The notes under the pieces are model-generated. The model was not told the origin of the DNA. It saw only the letters and a program-made list of their open reading frames with translations, and did not search any database. The position numbers were made by a program, and so were the translations under genes. Below, piece by piece: positions 45,699 through 55,300 of a stretch of 64,000 nucleotides of DNA. Position 1 is the stretch's first letter. Every line of letters begins with the position of its first letter. The stretch lies in the NCBI RefSeq assembly GCF_024448715.1, contig NZ_JAMOHZ010000002.1, positions 558,001 through 622,000 of the forward strand. Reading direction: 5' to 3'. This DNA is from Stutzerimonas stutzeri. Lineage in GTDB: Bacteria > Pseudomonadota > Gammaproteobacteria > Pseudomonadales > Pseudomonadaceae.

Positions 45699-45730
45699 AC
45701 GCCCACCAGCGCGAAAAGCGTGGCGGGCGT
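45699..45730 (-). other. Hairpin between pstS and pstC
   Basis: ACGCCCACCA (45699-45708) pairs with TGGCGGGCGT (45721-45730) with one mismatch, extended inside by CGC/GCG around a GAAAA loop. It follows the pstS stop by 45 nt and has no T-run. It probably stabilises the pstS transcript or limits read-through, consistent with the need for more binding protein than permease. Confidence 0.5.
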
Positions 45731-45774
45731 TGTATTCAGGCTCGCAGCAGGTGCGGCAAGCCTGACATCGGGTC

Positions 45775-46746
45775 TTAGTTTTCCAGACCCAGTTCCTTCA
45801 GCGTCTTGTCGACGACTTTCTTCGGCAGCGGGATGTAGCCGTCCTTGACCACGACTTCCTGACCCTGCTTGGAAAGCACCAGCTTGAGGAACTCGGCGTC
45901 GATCGGGCTCAGCGGCTTGTTCGGCGCCTTGTTGACGTAGACGTAGAAGAAGCGCGCCAGCGGGAACTTGCCGGCCAGGGCGTTTTCTTCGTTGGCTTCG
46001 AAGGCTTCGCCACCTTTGGACAGGGGAACGGCGCGGACGCTGGAGGTCTTGTAGCCAATACCCGAGTAGCCGATGGCGTTCAGGGTGCTGGAGATCGACT
46101 GCACCACCGAGGCCGAACCTGGCTGCTCGTTGACGTTGGGCTTGAAGTCACCTTTGCACAGAGCTTCTTCCTTGAAGTAACCGTAGGTACCGGATACCGA
46201 GTTACGACCGAACAGCTGAATAGGCTTGCTCGCCCACTCGCCGGTCAGGCCAACATCGCCCCAGGTGGTGATGTCTTTCTCGCCGCCGCACAGGCGGGTG
46301 CTGGAGAAGATCGCGTCGACCTGCTCGATATCGAGGCTCTTGATCGGGTTGTCCTTGTGCACGAACACGGCGAGGGCGTCGATGGCGACCGGTACCTCGG
46401 TCGGCTTGTAGCCGTACTTCTCTTCGAAGGCCTGGATTTCGTTGTCCTTCATCGGACGGCTCATCGGGCCGAGGTTGGCCGTGCCTTCGGTGAGTGCCGG
46501 CGGCGCGGTGGAAGAACCGGCAGCCTGGATCTGAATGTTGACGTTGGGGTAGCTGCGCTTGAAGTCTTCGGCCCACAAGGTCATCAGGTTGGCCAGGGAG
46601 TCGGAGCCGACGCTGGACAGGTTGCCGGAGACGCCGGAGGTCTTCTCATAAGTCGGCAGTGCCGGGTCAACCGCGGCAACTGCGTTTGCAGCACCTACGC
46701 CAGCGGCTACGAAAGTCAGGGCCGCCATCAAACGATTCAGTGTCAT
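45775..46746 (-). CDS. pstS: PstS, periplasmic phosphate-binding protein
   Basis: This 323-residue protein has a signal peptide ending near [11 protein letters not shown]. It has the phosphate-contact stretches [29 protein letters not shown] and [13 protein letters not shown]. It belongs to the Pseudomonas-type PstS with conserved SxGSD and SGTY loops. First gene of the pst cluster, preceded by a four-half-site PhoB array. Confidence 0.97.
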   Translation of the reverse strand: MTLNRLMAALTFVAAGVGAANAVAAVDPALPTYEKTSGVSGNLSSVGSDSLANLMTLWAEDFKRSYPNVNIQIQAAGSSTAPPALTEGTANLGPMSRPMKDNEIQAFEEKYGYKPTEVPVAIDALAVFVHKDNPIKSLDIEQVDAIFSSTRLCGGEKDITTWGDVGLTGEWASKPIQLFGRNSVSGTYGYFKEEALCKGDFKPNVNEQPGSASVVQSISSTLNAIGYSGIGYKTSSVRAVPLSKGGEAFEANEENALAGKFPLARFFYVYVNKAPNKPLSPIDAEFLKLVLSKQGQEVVVKDGYIPLPKKVVDKTLKELGLEN

Positions 46747-46809
46747 ACCTTGCTCCTAGCAGGGGTGTGCTCGAGTGTGTTGGAACGGGGGCCATTGTCT
46801 GCAGGCCGT

Positions 46810-46850
46810 GTGAACACTCTATGAACGGAATATGACAATCTGGTGACGAT
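46810..46850 (-). promoter_or_regulatory. Tandem Pho box array upstream of pstS
   Basis: TGAAC (46811), TGAAC (46822), TGACA (46833) and TGACG (46844) recur at exactly 11-bp spacing. Read toward pstS these are four PhoB half-sites in direct repeat (TGTCA/GTTCA type). The best pair is TTGTCATATTCCGTTCAT (46821-46838). The array starts 65 bp before the pstS start. Two PhoB dimers could bind side by side. Confidence 0.8.
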
Positions 46851-46965
46851 CAGTAACTTGCTCCATGTGGTCGCTGCGGTCACGTACAGCCGCTATACTC
46901 GGCCCCGGCCTGCACTACCGCGGGTTTTTCGCGCCTGAACAACAATCGCGCCGCGAGTCCGACCG

Positions 46966-47367
46966 ATGAACGAATACGAACAGGAAGACCCAATTCCGCA
47001 GGGCGATCTGGCCCTCCAGCTGACCGCCTTGCCGCGCGAAACAAACGGCTTCGGTGACATTTTCGGTGGCTGGCTGGTATCGCAAATGGATCTGGCCGGA
47101 ACCGCCATGGCCAGCCGCGTTGCCGCTGGCCGCGTGGCAACGGTGTCGATCGACCGCATGGCCTTCATGGTTCCGGTCGCCGTGGGTGCGCAGCTATCGT
47201 TCTATACGCAGACGCTGGACGTCGGGCGCAGCTCGATTCGCATGCTGGTAGAAGTCTGGAGCGATGACCCACTCTCCAGCGAATGGCGCAAGGTTACCGA
47301 GGCGGTGTTCGTCTTCGTCGCCATCGACGGCAGCGGCCGCACCCGCCCGGTTTCACCGCGCCGCTAA
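46966..47367 (+). CDS. YciA-like acyl-CoA thioesterase
   Basis: This 133-residue single hot-dog-domain protein has the acyl-CoA thioesterase signature GFGDIFGGWLVSQMDLAGTAMASR, read in two pieces (the FGG...D motif holds the catalytic aspartate), and VTVSIDRMAF-like strands. YciA enzymes cleave a broad range of acyl-CoAs in the cytosol. It is divergent from pstS. The start ATG at 46966 begins MNEYEQEDPIPQGDLALQ. Confidence 0.93.
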   Translation: MNEYEQEDPIPQGDLALQLTALPRETNGFGDIFGGWLVSQMDLAGTAMASRVAAGRVATVSIDRMAFMVPVAVGAQLSFYTQTLDVGRSSIRMLVEVWSDDPLSSEWRKVTEAVFVFVAIDGSGRTRPVSPRR

Positions 47368-47377
47368 GCACCAACGA

Positions 47378-48580
47378 TCACGCCGCCTTCGGCTGTGCGG
47401 CATACACGGCGTAGCGATTCTTGCCAGCCTGCTTGGCCTGGTACAGCGCAGCATCGGCAGCCTGATAAAGCTGCTCGGGGGTATAGCCCGGCTGCAGCAT
47501 GGCGACCCCGACGCTAGACGTGACATTTCCGCTATGCGCCGAAGCCGGATGTGGCAGCGCCCGGTCGGCGAGCATCGCCAACAGCTGACTGGCGATCGTT
47601 TGCGCCGACTCGGCGTCGCAGTGATAGAGCACCAACGCAAATTCCTCACCGCCGACCCGTGCCGCCAAGTCCAGCGGCCGCCGCGCGAAGCGCCCAAGCA
47701 GCTCGGAGAATTCTCTGATCAACGCATCGCCGGCCGGATGGCCGAGGTTGTCGTTGTAACTCTTGAAGTCATCCAAGTCGAGCAGCAGCAATGCCAGCGG
47801 TTGGCGCTCGCGCCGCGCCTGCAAAAGCGTCTGCTGCAGCGCCATGTCGAAGCTGCGGCGGTTGGCCAGCCCAGTCAGCGCGTCGTGTTGTGCAACCCAG
47901 CCCAGCAGCTTGCGCATGAGAAATTGCTCACGCTGCGAATATTCGTGGACGTAACGGCTGATCGCCCCGAGTACCAGCAAAATCAGGTAATAGCTGACCG
48001 AAATCCAATGCACTTGCATTTCGCTAGCCGAAAGAATCATGGCGGCGATCAGCACATCGAACAAGACGATCGCCGCAGCGCAGCTCAACGCGCGCCAGAA
48101 CGTGATGCCGAGAAAGAAAAACGAACAGACGATCAGCAGACCGGCACCGTAGCGAAAGGCGAGCTCGGGCTGCATCGTCTCGTACTGGATATCGATCCGC
48201 GCGGCGACCAATCCAATCAGCACGATAAATAGTGGAAATAGCCGATTGGCGATGACCCGTGCGCGCCTGTAAAAAAGGGTCACTACCAGAATCGCCATTC
48301 CAGGCATCATCTGTAGCAGGCGTAGCAAGGTCAGCTCGCGCAGCCAGCCCGGGTCCGAATGGGCGAACAAATGCCGTTCGACGTACAGATAACCGCCGAC
48401 CACCAGAATCAGCAGACAGGCGCCAAGCTGCTGCGCCAAGCGGGCTTGACGGTTCAGGTAGCGGCGAAACTCGCGCTCCAGTTCCGGCGCAAATGACAGG
48501 CGGCGAAAACCTTCGCGTAGCTGCGTCCCGTAGGGCGTATCCCGAAAATCTTCGGCGGACTGGTTCTCGAGAAGTTGCAT
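47378..48580 (-). CDS. Membrane-bound diguanylate cyclase (GGDEF)
   Basis: This 400-residue protein has a charged N-terminus, six membrane helices (about 50-210) and a C-terminal GGDEF domain. The active site is GGEEF (310-314), and the metal and substrate motifs DLDDFKSYND and LTGLANRR are intact, so it should make c-di-GMP. An inhibitory site R301-P-L-D304 sits exactly five residues upstream of GGEEF, predicting product feedback inhibition. No known sensor domain is recognisable; the membrane part may be the sensor. It ends 11 nt from the convergent thioesterase gene. Confidence 0.94.
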   Translation of the reverse strand: MQLLENQSAEDFRDTPYGTQLREGFRRLSFAPELEREFRRYLNRQARLAQQLGACLLILVVGGYLYVERHLFAHSDPGWLRELTLLRLLQMMPGMAILVVTLFYRRARVIANRLFPLFIVLIGLVAARIDIQYETMQPELAFRYGAGLLIVCSFFFLGITFWRALSCAAAIVLFDVLIAAMILSASEMQVHWISVSYYLILLVLGAISRYVHEYSQREQFLMRKLLGWVAQHDALTGLANRRSFDMALQQTLLQARRERQPLALLLLDLDDFKSYNDNLGHPAGDALIREFSELLGRFARRPLDLAARVGGEEFALVLYHCDAESAQTIASQLLAMLADRALPHPASAHSGNVTSSVGVAMLQPGYTPEQLYQAADAALYQAKQAGKNRYAVYAAQPKAA

Positions 48581-48749
48581 CGATGGTGCTCATGTACAGG
48601 CGCGACGCATGATATCACTTAGATATCATTGCGCTCGCTTTCCCGATGAACGCACCCAGTACCGCCGACTTTGCGCTGCCCACGTCTAGGTTGCGGTCGC
48701 AGGCGCGACACTCCACTATCCACCCACCTGCACCACTGGATGTATACGC

Positions 48750-49658
48750 GTGACTGTCCTTCTTCTCGCTCTCTGGCCCTTGTTCGCCCTGATTATTGCC
48801 GGCTATTTTTTGCGGCTGCGTGAGTTTCCCAGCGAGGCTTTCTGGCCTGGCGCAGAGCGAATCAATTACTTCGTCCTGTTTCCTGCGCTGCTGTTCAGCA
48901 GTCTGGCCACCGCACCGCTGGACAACCCCGCGCTGCCGCGACTAGCCGGGGCGGTAATGCTGGGTCTGGGGTTGGCATGGCTCGCGCTGCTGATAATGAA
49001 GCGCGTACGTGGCTGGCCTGCCGCTCGCTTCGGGGCGTTTGCCCAAGGCGCGCTGCGCTTCAATACCTACCTCGGCCTTGCGGTGGTCGGCAGCTTTTTC
49101 GGCAAGGAAGGCCTGGCAATGGCCGCACTGATGCTGGCGTTGATGGTGCCGACGGTGAACGTCATGTCGGTCTGGGCCCTGACCGCCGAACGTGGCGTCA
49201 GCGTGCGCTCGCTCCTTCTGCCGATCGTCAAGAATCCGCTGATTCTTGCCTGTCTGACCGGTGCCCTGGTCAATTTTTCCGGCTTCGGCCTTCCTTGGGG
49301 CATTGACCGCCTGCTGAGCCTGCTGGCCGCCGCCAGTCTGCCGCTGGGCCTGCTTTGCGTAGGGGCGGCCTTGAAGCCGAAGGAGTTGGGCGGAGAAATT
49401 CCAGCGCTGGGCTGGAACAGCGCGCTGCGGCTGATGGCCGTTCCGTTGCTTGCCTACGCCGTGGCTCGCCTGCTCAGCCTGCCGGCGATGGAGACGACGA
49501 TCATTGTGCTGTTCTTCGCGCTGCCCACCGCACCGACCGCCTATGTGCTGACCCGCCAATTGGACGGCGATAGTCACCTGATGGCGGGCATCATCACCCT
49601 GCAGACATTGTTAGCCGCCGCCAGCCTGCCGCTGGTACTGACACTGCTGGGCAGCTGA
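48750..49658 (+). CDS. AEC-family (auxin efflux carrier) transporter
   Basis: This 302-residue protein has about ten membrane helices in two five-helix bundles. The typical start is LWPLFALIIAGYFLRL, with the second-half crossover motif FALPTAPTAYVLTRQLDGD. AEC (AuxE/MleP) proteins export organic acids or similar anions. Substrate unknown. It is divergent from the diguanylate cyclase gene. Confidence 0.92.
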   Translation: MTVLLLALWPLFALIIAGYFLRLREFPSEAFWPGAERINYFVLFPALLFSSLATAPLDNPALPRLAGAVMLGLGLAWLALLIMKRVRGWPAARFGAFAQGALRFNTYLGLAVVGSFFGKEGLAMAALMLALMVPTVNVMSVWALTAERGVSVRSLLLPIVKNPLILACLTGALVNFSGFGLPWGIDRLLSLLAAASLPLGLLCVGAALKPKELGGEIPALGWNSALRLMAVPLLAYAVARLLSLPAMETTIIVLFFALPTAPTAYVLTRQLDGDSHLMAGIITLQTLLAAASLPLVLTLLGS

Positions 49659-49674
49659 TCCGTTGATGATCGGC

Positions 49675-50124
49675 CTAGCGCACCACTTGGCTACGTAAAG
49701 CGCGTAGCAGCAAAAGCGCCATACCCACACCAAAGGTAGCCAGTACCAGCAACGGGCCAAGATGGCCAACCAACTCCTGTAACCAGACCAGAAGGCGTAC
49801 CAAGACACCCAAGCGCCTGCCGGCGGCATCGGGATCGGTCACGTAGGCGCCCTGTTCCCATATTTCGTAAGCCGCTTTGAGCGGTAACAGGGTCAGCGGA
49901 ATCAACACCAGGCAGATCCAGTAACCCGTCCGGCGGCGCGGGCCGAGCAAGCCCCAAGGTTGATAAGCGGCGCGAATCAGTTGGAAGAAACAAACGGCGT
50001 AATAACCCACCAGCAGCAGGAAGACCCCATTGGCCAGCGATGGCGCGAGCCAGACAGCGCGTAGCGCAGCGCCCGCTAGCAGCAGGCTGAGCAAGGCCCA
50101 GGTGGCAAAGAAAAGCTTTTTCAT
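49675..50124 (-). CDS. Small four-helix membrane protein of unknown function
   Basis: Read from the ATG at 50124, this is a 149-residue protein (MKKLFFATWALLSLLLAG). It has about four hydrophobic segments (about 5-22, 30-50, 68-88 and 120-142) and a basic loop (GPRRRTG). The longer ORF start at 50160 lacks homologous character. I do not recognise the family. It is convergent with the AEC gene (16 bp between stops). Confidence 0.7.
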   Translation of the reverse strand: MKKLFFATWALLSLLLAGAALRAVWLAPSLANGVFLLLVGYYAVCFFQLIRAAYQPWGLLGPRRRTGYWICLVLIPLTLLPLKAAYEIWEQGAYVTDPDAAGRRLGVLVRLLVWLQELVGHLGPLLVLATFGVGMALLLLRALRSQVVR

Positions 50125-50258
50125 CGGTTGTTCCGACTGTCGGGTTTTGCAAAGACGCATCGGAACAGATTTCAGCCGCGTAGATGTAAAACCGCTTCAC
50201 GGAAACGGGTAGCTAGGCGCGGCGATTTGCGGGCTTCGATCACACTAGCCATCCGGTG

Positions 50259-52112
50259 TCAGAACAGGCTGAGCTGGTCGCCCGGTGGTGGCTCGCTGGG
50301 TAGGCGTTCGGCGAACGACTCGGCAGTTGCCTGCCGCGTTCCGTCCAACGCGAGGCGATCCGCTAGTCCCGCCGCTCGCTCGGCACGGGTTGTCACCGCC
50401 TCGGCCAGACGCGCCGGCAGCGCCCAGATTTCCACCTTCTGTTTGGCACGGGTAATCCCGGTGTAGAACAGAGAGCGCGTCAGCAGCGGGCTGGGCTGCT
50501 CCGGCAGCGCCAACAGAACTTCGGCGAACTCCGAGCCCTGGCTCTTGTGCACGGTCATCGCAAAGGCGCTGTCGTGGCTCGGCAGCCGCGCCGGGGCGAA
50601 GCCGCGATATCCCTCGTCCCCCTCGAAAAACACGCGCAGGCCGTGCTCGGTTTTCAGGCACAGGCCGATGTCACCGTTGAACAGCCCCAGCGCGTAGTCG
50701 TTCTGCCGGACCATCACCGCACGACCCGGATACCAGCGTTCGCGGGCCGGCACGCCGAGGCGTCGCTTGAAGCGCGTCTCCAGCGCCTCGTTGATGCCGG
50801 TGACGCCAAAGGCGCCCTCACGCTGAGCGGTCAGCGCACGAAAGCCGTTGAAGGCAACGAACGCGCCCGCCGGGTCCGCTTGCCGTGCGGCCTGCAGGTA
50901 AGGCGAGTAACCCTGCTCCAGCCGTTCGATCAGCGAGGTGGGGCTGGGTGCCGCGTTCCAGGCCAGATCGGCGCGATCTTCTTGCAACAACGCGACGGTG
51001 CCTGTGGCGTCACCCCCGTTGATCCGCCGCGCCAATTCGCCGATGCCGCTGTCACCGGCGAAGCGATGGCTGTGGGTCAGCAGCACCACCGCGTCGCCGA
51101 GGCGCGAGCGCGGCGTCTCGACCGGCACTTGTTGGCCGGTGATGCGCTGCAGATCCATCGCCGCCTGGGCGTCGAAACCGCGCCCCTCGCAGAGTTCGGC
51201 GAACACCGCGCCGGCCTCCACCGCCGCCAATTGATCCTTGTCGCCGAGCAGAATCAACCGCGCCTTCGGTGGCAATGCAGCGACCAGCTTGGCCATCAGC
51301 GCCAGATCAACCATCGACGCCTCGTCCACCACCAGCACGTCCAGCGGCAGCGGGTTGGCCGCGTCGTGACGCACCCGAGGGCTGTCGCCGCGGCTGCCGA
51401 GCAGCCGATGCAGCGTGCGCGCCTCGTCCGGCAGCGCGTCCTTGAGCGCATCGCTTATCGGTAAATTGGTCTTGGCATTGCGAATCGCCTCGGCCATGCG
51501 CGCCGCCGCCTTGCCAGTGGGCGCGGCCAGACCGATGGCGAGGCGCTCGCCCCCAGGCTGCTCCAGCAGCGCCGCCAGCAGCCGCACCACAGTGGTGGTC
51601 TTGCCGGTGCCGGGGCCGCCAGAAATCACTGCCAGCCGACGGCGTACCGCCTGCGCCGCAGCCAGACGCTGCCAGTCCGGGCTTTGCTGGTTGAAGGCGA
51701 ACAGCCGCGCCAGGCTTTCGCTCAGCTGCTGTTCGTCGACCTCCGGCGCATCTGCCGCACGCAGGAGCAGCTGCTCGGCCAGTTGCTGTTCATAGGCTTG
51801 GTAACGGGCCAGGTAGAGGCGGTCGCCAACGAGCGTGAGCGGGACGTATTCATCGGGCCCACCGACCAGCGGGGATAGCTTCAGCTGCTCACGCCAGCCA
51901 GCAAGTGGCGGCAGGCTGACATCGTGATCCGGCCAGGGACGCTTGCCGGCCAAGCTCCCCAATAGCAAACAAACGTCGCCGTTACCAAGCGCCTCGCAAC
52001 ACAGCGCGGCGCCGAGCAGCACCGGCTCGGATGCCATCGGATCGAGGCGCCGCAAACTGTCAATGAAGGCACGCTCCAACGGGCCGAGCGGCAGGTCCGA
52101 GCGAAGCGTCAT
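50259..52112 (-). CDS. recD: RecD, exodeoxyribonuclease V alpha subunit
   Basis: This 617-residue 5'-3' helicase of RecBCD starts at 52112 behind GGAGGG (MTLRSDLPLGPLERAF). Walker A GGPGTGKTT, the DEAS box VVDEASMVDLALM and the C-terminal motif TVHKSQGSEF are intact. Motor length is like E. coli RecD (608). The longer in-frame ORF upstream translates a REPIN (FSPP, AEAHP strings) and is not real. A 199-nt gap from recB contains that REPIN. Confidence 0.95.
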   Translation of the reverse strand: MTLRSDLPLGPLERAFIDSLRRLDPMASEPVLLGAALCCEALGNGDVCLLLGSLAGKRPWPDHDVSLPPLAGWREQLKLSPLVGGPDEYVPLTLVGDRLYLARYQAYEQQLAEQLLLRAADAPEVDEQQLSESLARLFAFNQQSPDWQRLAAAQAVRRRLAVISGGPGTGKTTTVVRLLAALLEQPGGERLAIGLAAPTGKAAARMAEAIRNAKTNLPISDALKDALPDEARTLHRLLGSRGDSPRVRHDAANPLPLDVLVVDEASMVDLALMAKLVAALPPKARLILLGDKDQLAAVEAGAVFAELCEGRGFDAQAAMDLQRITGQQVPVETPRSRLGDAVVLLTHSHRFAGDSGIGELARRINGGDATGTVALLQEDRADLAWNAAPSPTSLIERLEQGYSPYLQAARQADPAGAFVAFNGFRALTAQREGAFGVTGINEALETRFKRRLGVPARERWYPGRAVMVRQNDYALGLFNGDIGLCLKTEHGLRVFFEGDEGYRGFAPARLPSHDSAFAMTVHKSQGSEFAEVLLALPEQPSPLLTRSLFYTGITRAKQKVEIWALPARLAEAVTTRAERAAGLADRLALDGTRQATAESFAERLPSEPPPGDQLSLF

Positions 52113-52151
52113 TGCGCGTCCCTCCACGCGGTAGGCATCGCGCCGTTCAAG

Positions 52152-52234
52152 CGGTGGGCTGAAGCCCACCCTACAGAAAAATTGGAGCGCGCCGGCTCCA
52201 GGCTTGCCACCCGTAGGGTGGGCTTCAGCCCACC
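52152..52234. repeat. REPIN-like pair between recB and recD
   Basis: A reverse copy (52152-52174, core GGTGGGCTGAAGCCCACC) and a forward copy (52213-52234, core GGTGGGCTTCAGCCCACC) are separated by 38 nt. They occupy most of the recB-recD gap, so the element is transcribed within the recCBD transcript if it is a single operon. Confidence 0.88.
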
Positions 52235-52311
52235 AAAACGTGCAGCACCCCATATGCGTTGCGCTGAAGCAAACCTCCGCTCGCCCCACTTCACAGAACA
52301 TGCTTCTCGCA

Positions 52312-55300
52312 TCATCTACCCTCCTCGAACAGCCGATCCAGCGCATCGAGCAGCGCATCGTCCGGCCGTGCAAAGTACACGCCCGCCTCGGGCATGCCGC
52401 GCAGGAACAGATAGTAGGCGCCGCCCAGCTGTTCGTCGCGGAAATCCGCCAGGCGCTGGCGCAGGAAGCGGCGCAACGCTACGAGATAGATCAGGTATTG
52501 CAGGTAGTAGTGCTCGCCGGCCAAGGCGTGCAGCAGTCGCTCGCCGCCGTAGTAGCTGGCGTCCGGGCCGAGCCAGTTGGACTTGTAGTCGGCGATGTAC
52601 CAGCGGCCGTCGTGCTCGAATGTCAGGTCGATAAAACCCTTGAGAAAGCCTTTGAGGCTGTCGAACTCCAGCCGCGCCGCCGCCTCGCGCAGAGGTGCGG
52701 CAAGGCCGTTGGCCGGATCAGTCAGCAGCGTGCGCAGGCGCGTCACATCGAGATCCTGAACCGGGAAGGTGAAGCCCAGTTCGGGCAGCCGCCGTGCCGA
52801 TTGCAGACGGGCCAGGGTGAGGCCGGCGCCGTCCAGATCCGTCTCCAGCATCTTTTGCAAATGGGCCGTGGCGATGTCCTTCCACTCCAGCGGCAAGCCA
52901 TAGGCCTGCAATGCCGGCTCGACCAGCGCCGGCAGCTCGCCCTTGCCGCGCGCCCAGTCTTCGAGGATCGCGTGCAGGCAGGTACCGGCACGGGCGCCGC
53001 GAGGGAATGCGAAGAAGCCGTTGCCCGGCTCGCCGGCATTGGGGATCGCCAGGGCGTCGCGGTCCGGCGCTTCCATATGCATACCAGCAGCCAAGCCGGA
53101 AAAACTGCCGATACGCCAGGCGCTGTGCAGGCTGCGGTTGAGCTGCGATAGTTGCTGCGGTGGCGACGCACGGCCCGGTCCCTGAGCGTTCGTATCGCGC
53201 TGTTCGAGTGGCAGGCAGGCCATGCTGCCCTCGCTTCCCTGAACCAGACGCTCGATCGCCAGACGCAGGGCGCCGCCGTCGAGATCAGCCAGATGATGGC
53301 CCAGCTCGGTCAACGGCTGATCACCTGGGAGTTCACGACCGTGCAGCAACCAAGCCAGGGCGCTGCTGTGCAGACCTTCGTCCGCTAGGCTGCCATCCTT
53401 CTTCGGCTTGCACAGACACACCGGGCCCCAGTGCAGCCAGAGCCGATCACGGGCGCGGGTCAACGCGACGTAGGCCAGGCGCAGCTGTTCGGCGAAGACT
53501 TCCTGGCGGGCACGTTCGAGGTTCTCCTCCAATTCGTCACTGCCTAGATCCAGCAGCGGTTGGCCGCTGGCATCATGGCAGCGGGCGCTGTCGCGGTTCT
53601 TGCCGAGCAGCTTGCCGTCCCAAAGGAAGGGGCAGAAAACCAGCGGATATTCCAGGCCCTTACTGGTATGGATGGTGACGATCTGCACCCGCTCGGCATC
53701 GCTTTCCAGGCGCAGCAGCGCTTCTTCACCCGCGCCTTCGCTGCTGCGCTGCATGTTGAACCACGCCAGTAGCGCTTCCAGCCCCGGGCGCAGCAGGCTT
53801 TCAGCCTGCAACAGCTCGCTTAGGTGCAGCAGGTTGGTCAACCGGCGCTCGCCATCGACCCGTGCTAGCAGCCGCTCGGCCACTGCCTGCTCGTCGAGCC
53901 ACGCTCGGAAGACGCGCATGAAGCCCTGCTGTTGCCAGAGCTGGTGGTAACGCTCGGCGGCTTCACGTTCGGCGTCCCACTGCTGCTGATCGTCCTGGCA
54001 GCGGGCGAGATCGGCGGCGCTGCGCCCCAGCAGGCGTGTGGCCAATGCATAGCGCAGCAAGCCTTCGCGGCCGGGCTCGGCGTAGGCGGCGAGCACTGCG
54101 GCGAGCTCCGTGGCCTCCTCGCTGCGCCAGACGCTGTCGCGTCCGCGACGCACACTCGGCACGCCGCGCGCGGACAGTTCATCGGCGATCATCCCGGCCT
54201 GACGATGGTTGGCCACCAGCACAGCGATATCACCACCTTTCAATGGCGTAAACGCGCCCTCCTTATCGAAACCGGCACGGCCCTCGACGGCGCCCGCCAA
54301 CTGAAGGGCGATGCGCCGTGCGGTGTCGCTCGCGGCCAGTTGCGCTGCCTCGCCCTTGCCCAAGGGATCGTCGCCCAACCAGACCAGCGACAGCGGTGCC
54401 GCATCGCCCTCCTCCACCAGACGCAGGCTGGCCCGCGGTTTGTCGGCGGCGCCTACCGGCGGGTAGCGCAGGCCATTTTGTGCAAACGGCTGCGGATGGT
54501 CGAACAGCTGGTTCAGCGCGTCGATCAGCTCAGGCGTCGACCGGTAGTTGGTCGGCAGGTTGAAAGGTTCGCGATCCGCCTGTTGCTTGGCGGTCATGTA
54601 AGTCGCCAGGTCCGCACCACGGAACGCGTAGATGGCCTGTTTAGGATCGCCGACGAAACACAGTGAGGCCTCGCTGGCCTTGGCATAGATGCGGTTGAAG
54701 ATGGCGTACTGGATCGGATCGGTGTCCTGAAATTCGTCGATCAGCGCCAGCGGATAGGTAGCACGTAGCGAGGCCGCCAGGTCTTCGCCGACCGCTCCTT
54801 GCAGCGCCTGATCCAGGCGATTGAGCAGGTCGTCGAAAGCCAGCAGTCGCTGCGCCGCTTTACGCTCCGGCAGTTCGCGGTTGAGCCGTTCGAGTAGCGC
54901 GACCTGCAGCGCAATCAGCCGCTGCTTGCCTGCCGGCAGCGCCTCGGCCACCCGGTCGGCCAGCTCGTCCAGCGCATGGGCCAGTTCGCACACTGGCGCG
55001 TCGAAGCCCTTTTTGCAGGCCTTGCTCAAGGCGCGTACGCCAAACTTGGCGGCGCCGTCGGGCAGATCGAACATCACCGCCGGATCGGCGAAATAGGAGT
55101 CCAGTTCGGCCCGCCACGGTTCGAACTTGATGCTTTTATGGGTGCTCTGGCTCAGGCCGCCGTGATCTGACAGCTCGGCGACCCAGCCTCTTCCAGCCTC
55201 GCGCCACAACGCGGCGGCATGCTGCCAGGCCGCTTCGGCCGGCCGCAGGTCGGCTGCAACGGGCGCATCCTGCGGCTCAACGCGCAGATAAGGTTTGCCC

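Noticed and set aside
47378-48580. Direct control of the pel operon by this diguanylate cyclase
   Set aside because: It is 36 kb away with no shared regulatory motif. Only the general c-di-GMP link supports it, so it is left as a possibility and not a claim.
52113-52373. Longer recD start at 52373 adding 87 residues
   Set aside because: The extra sequence translates the REPIN and recB end (FSPP and AEAHP strings). The ATG at 52112 has a good ribosome binding site and the expected RecD N-terminus.
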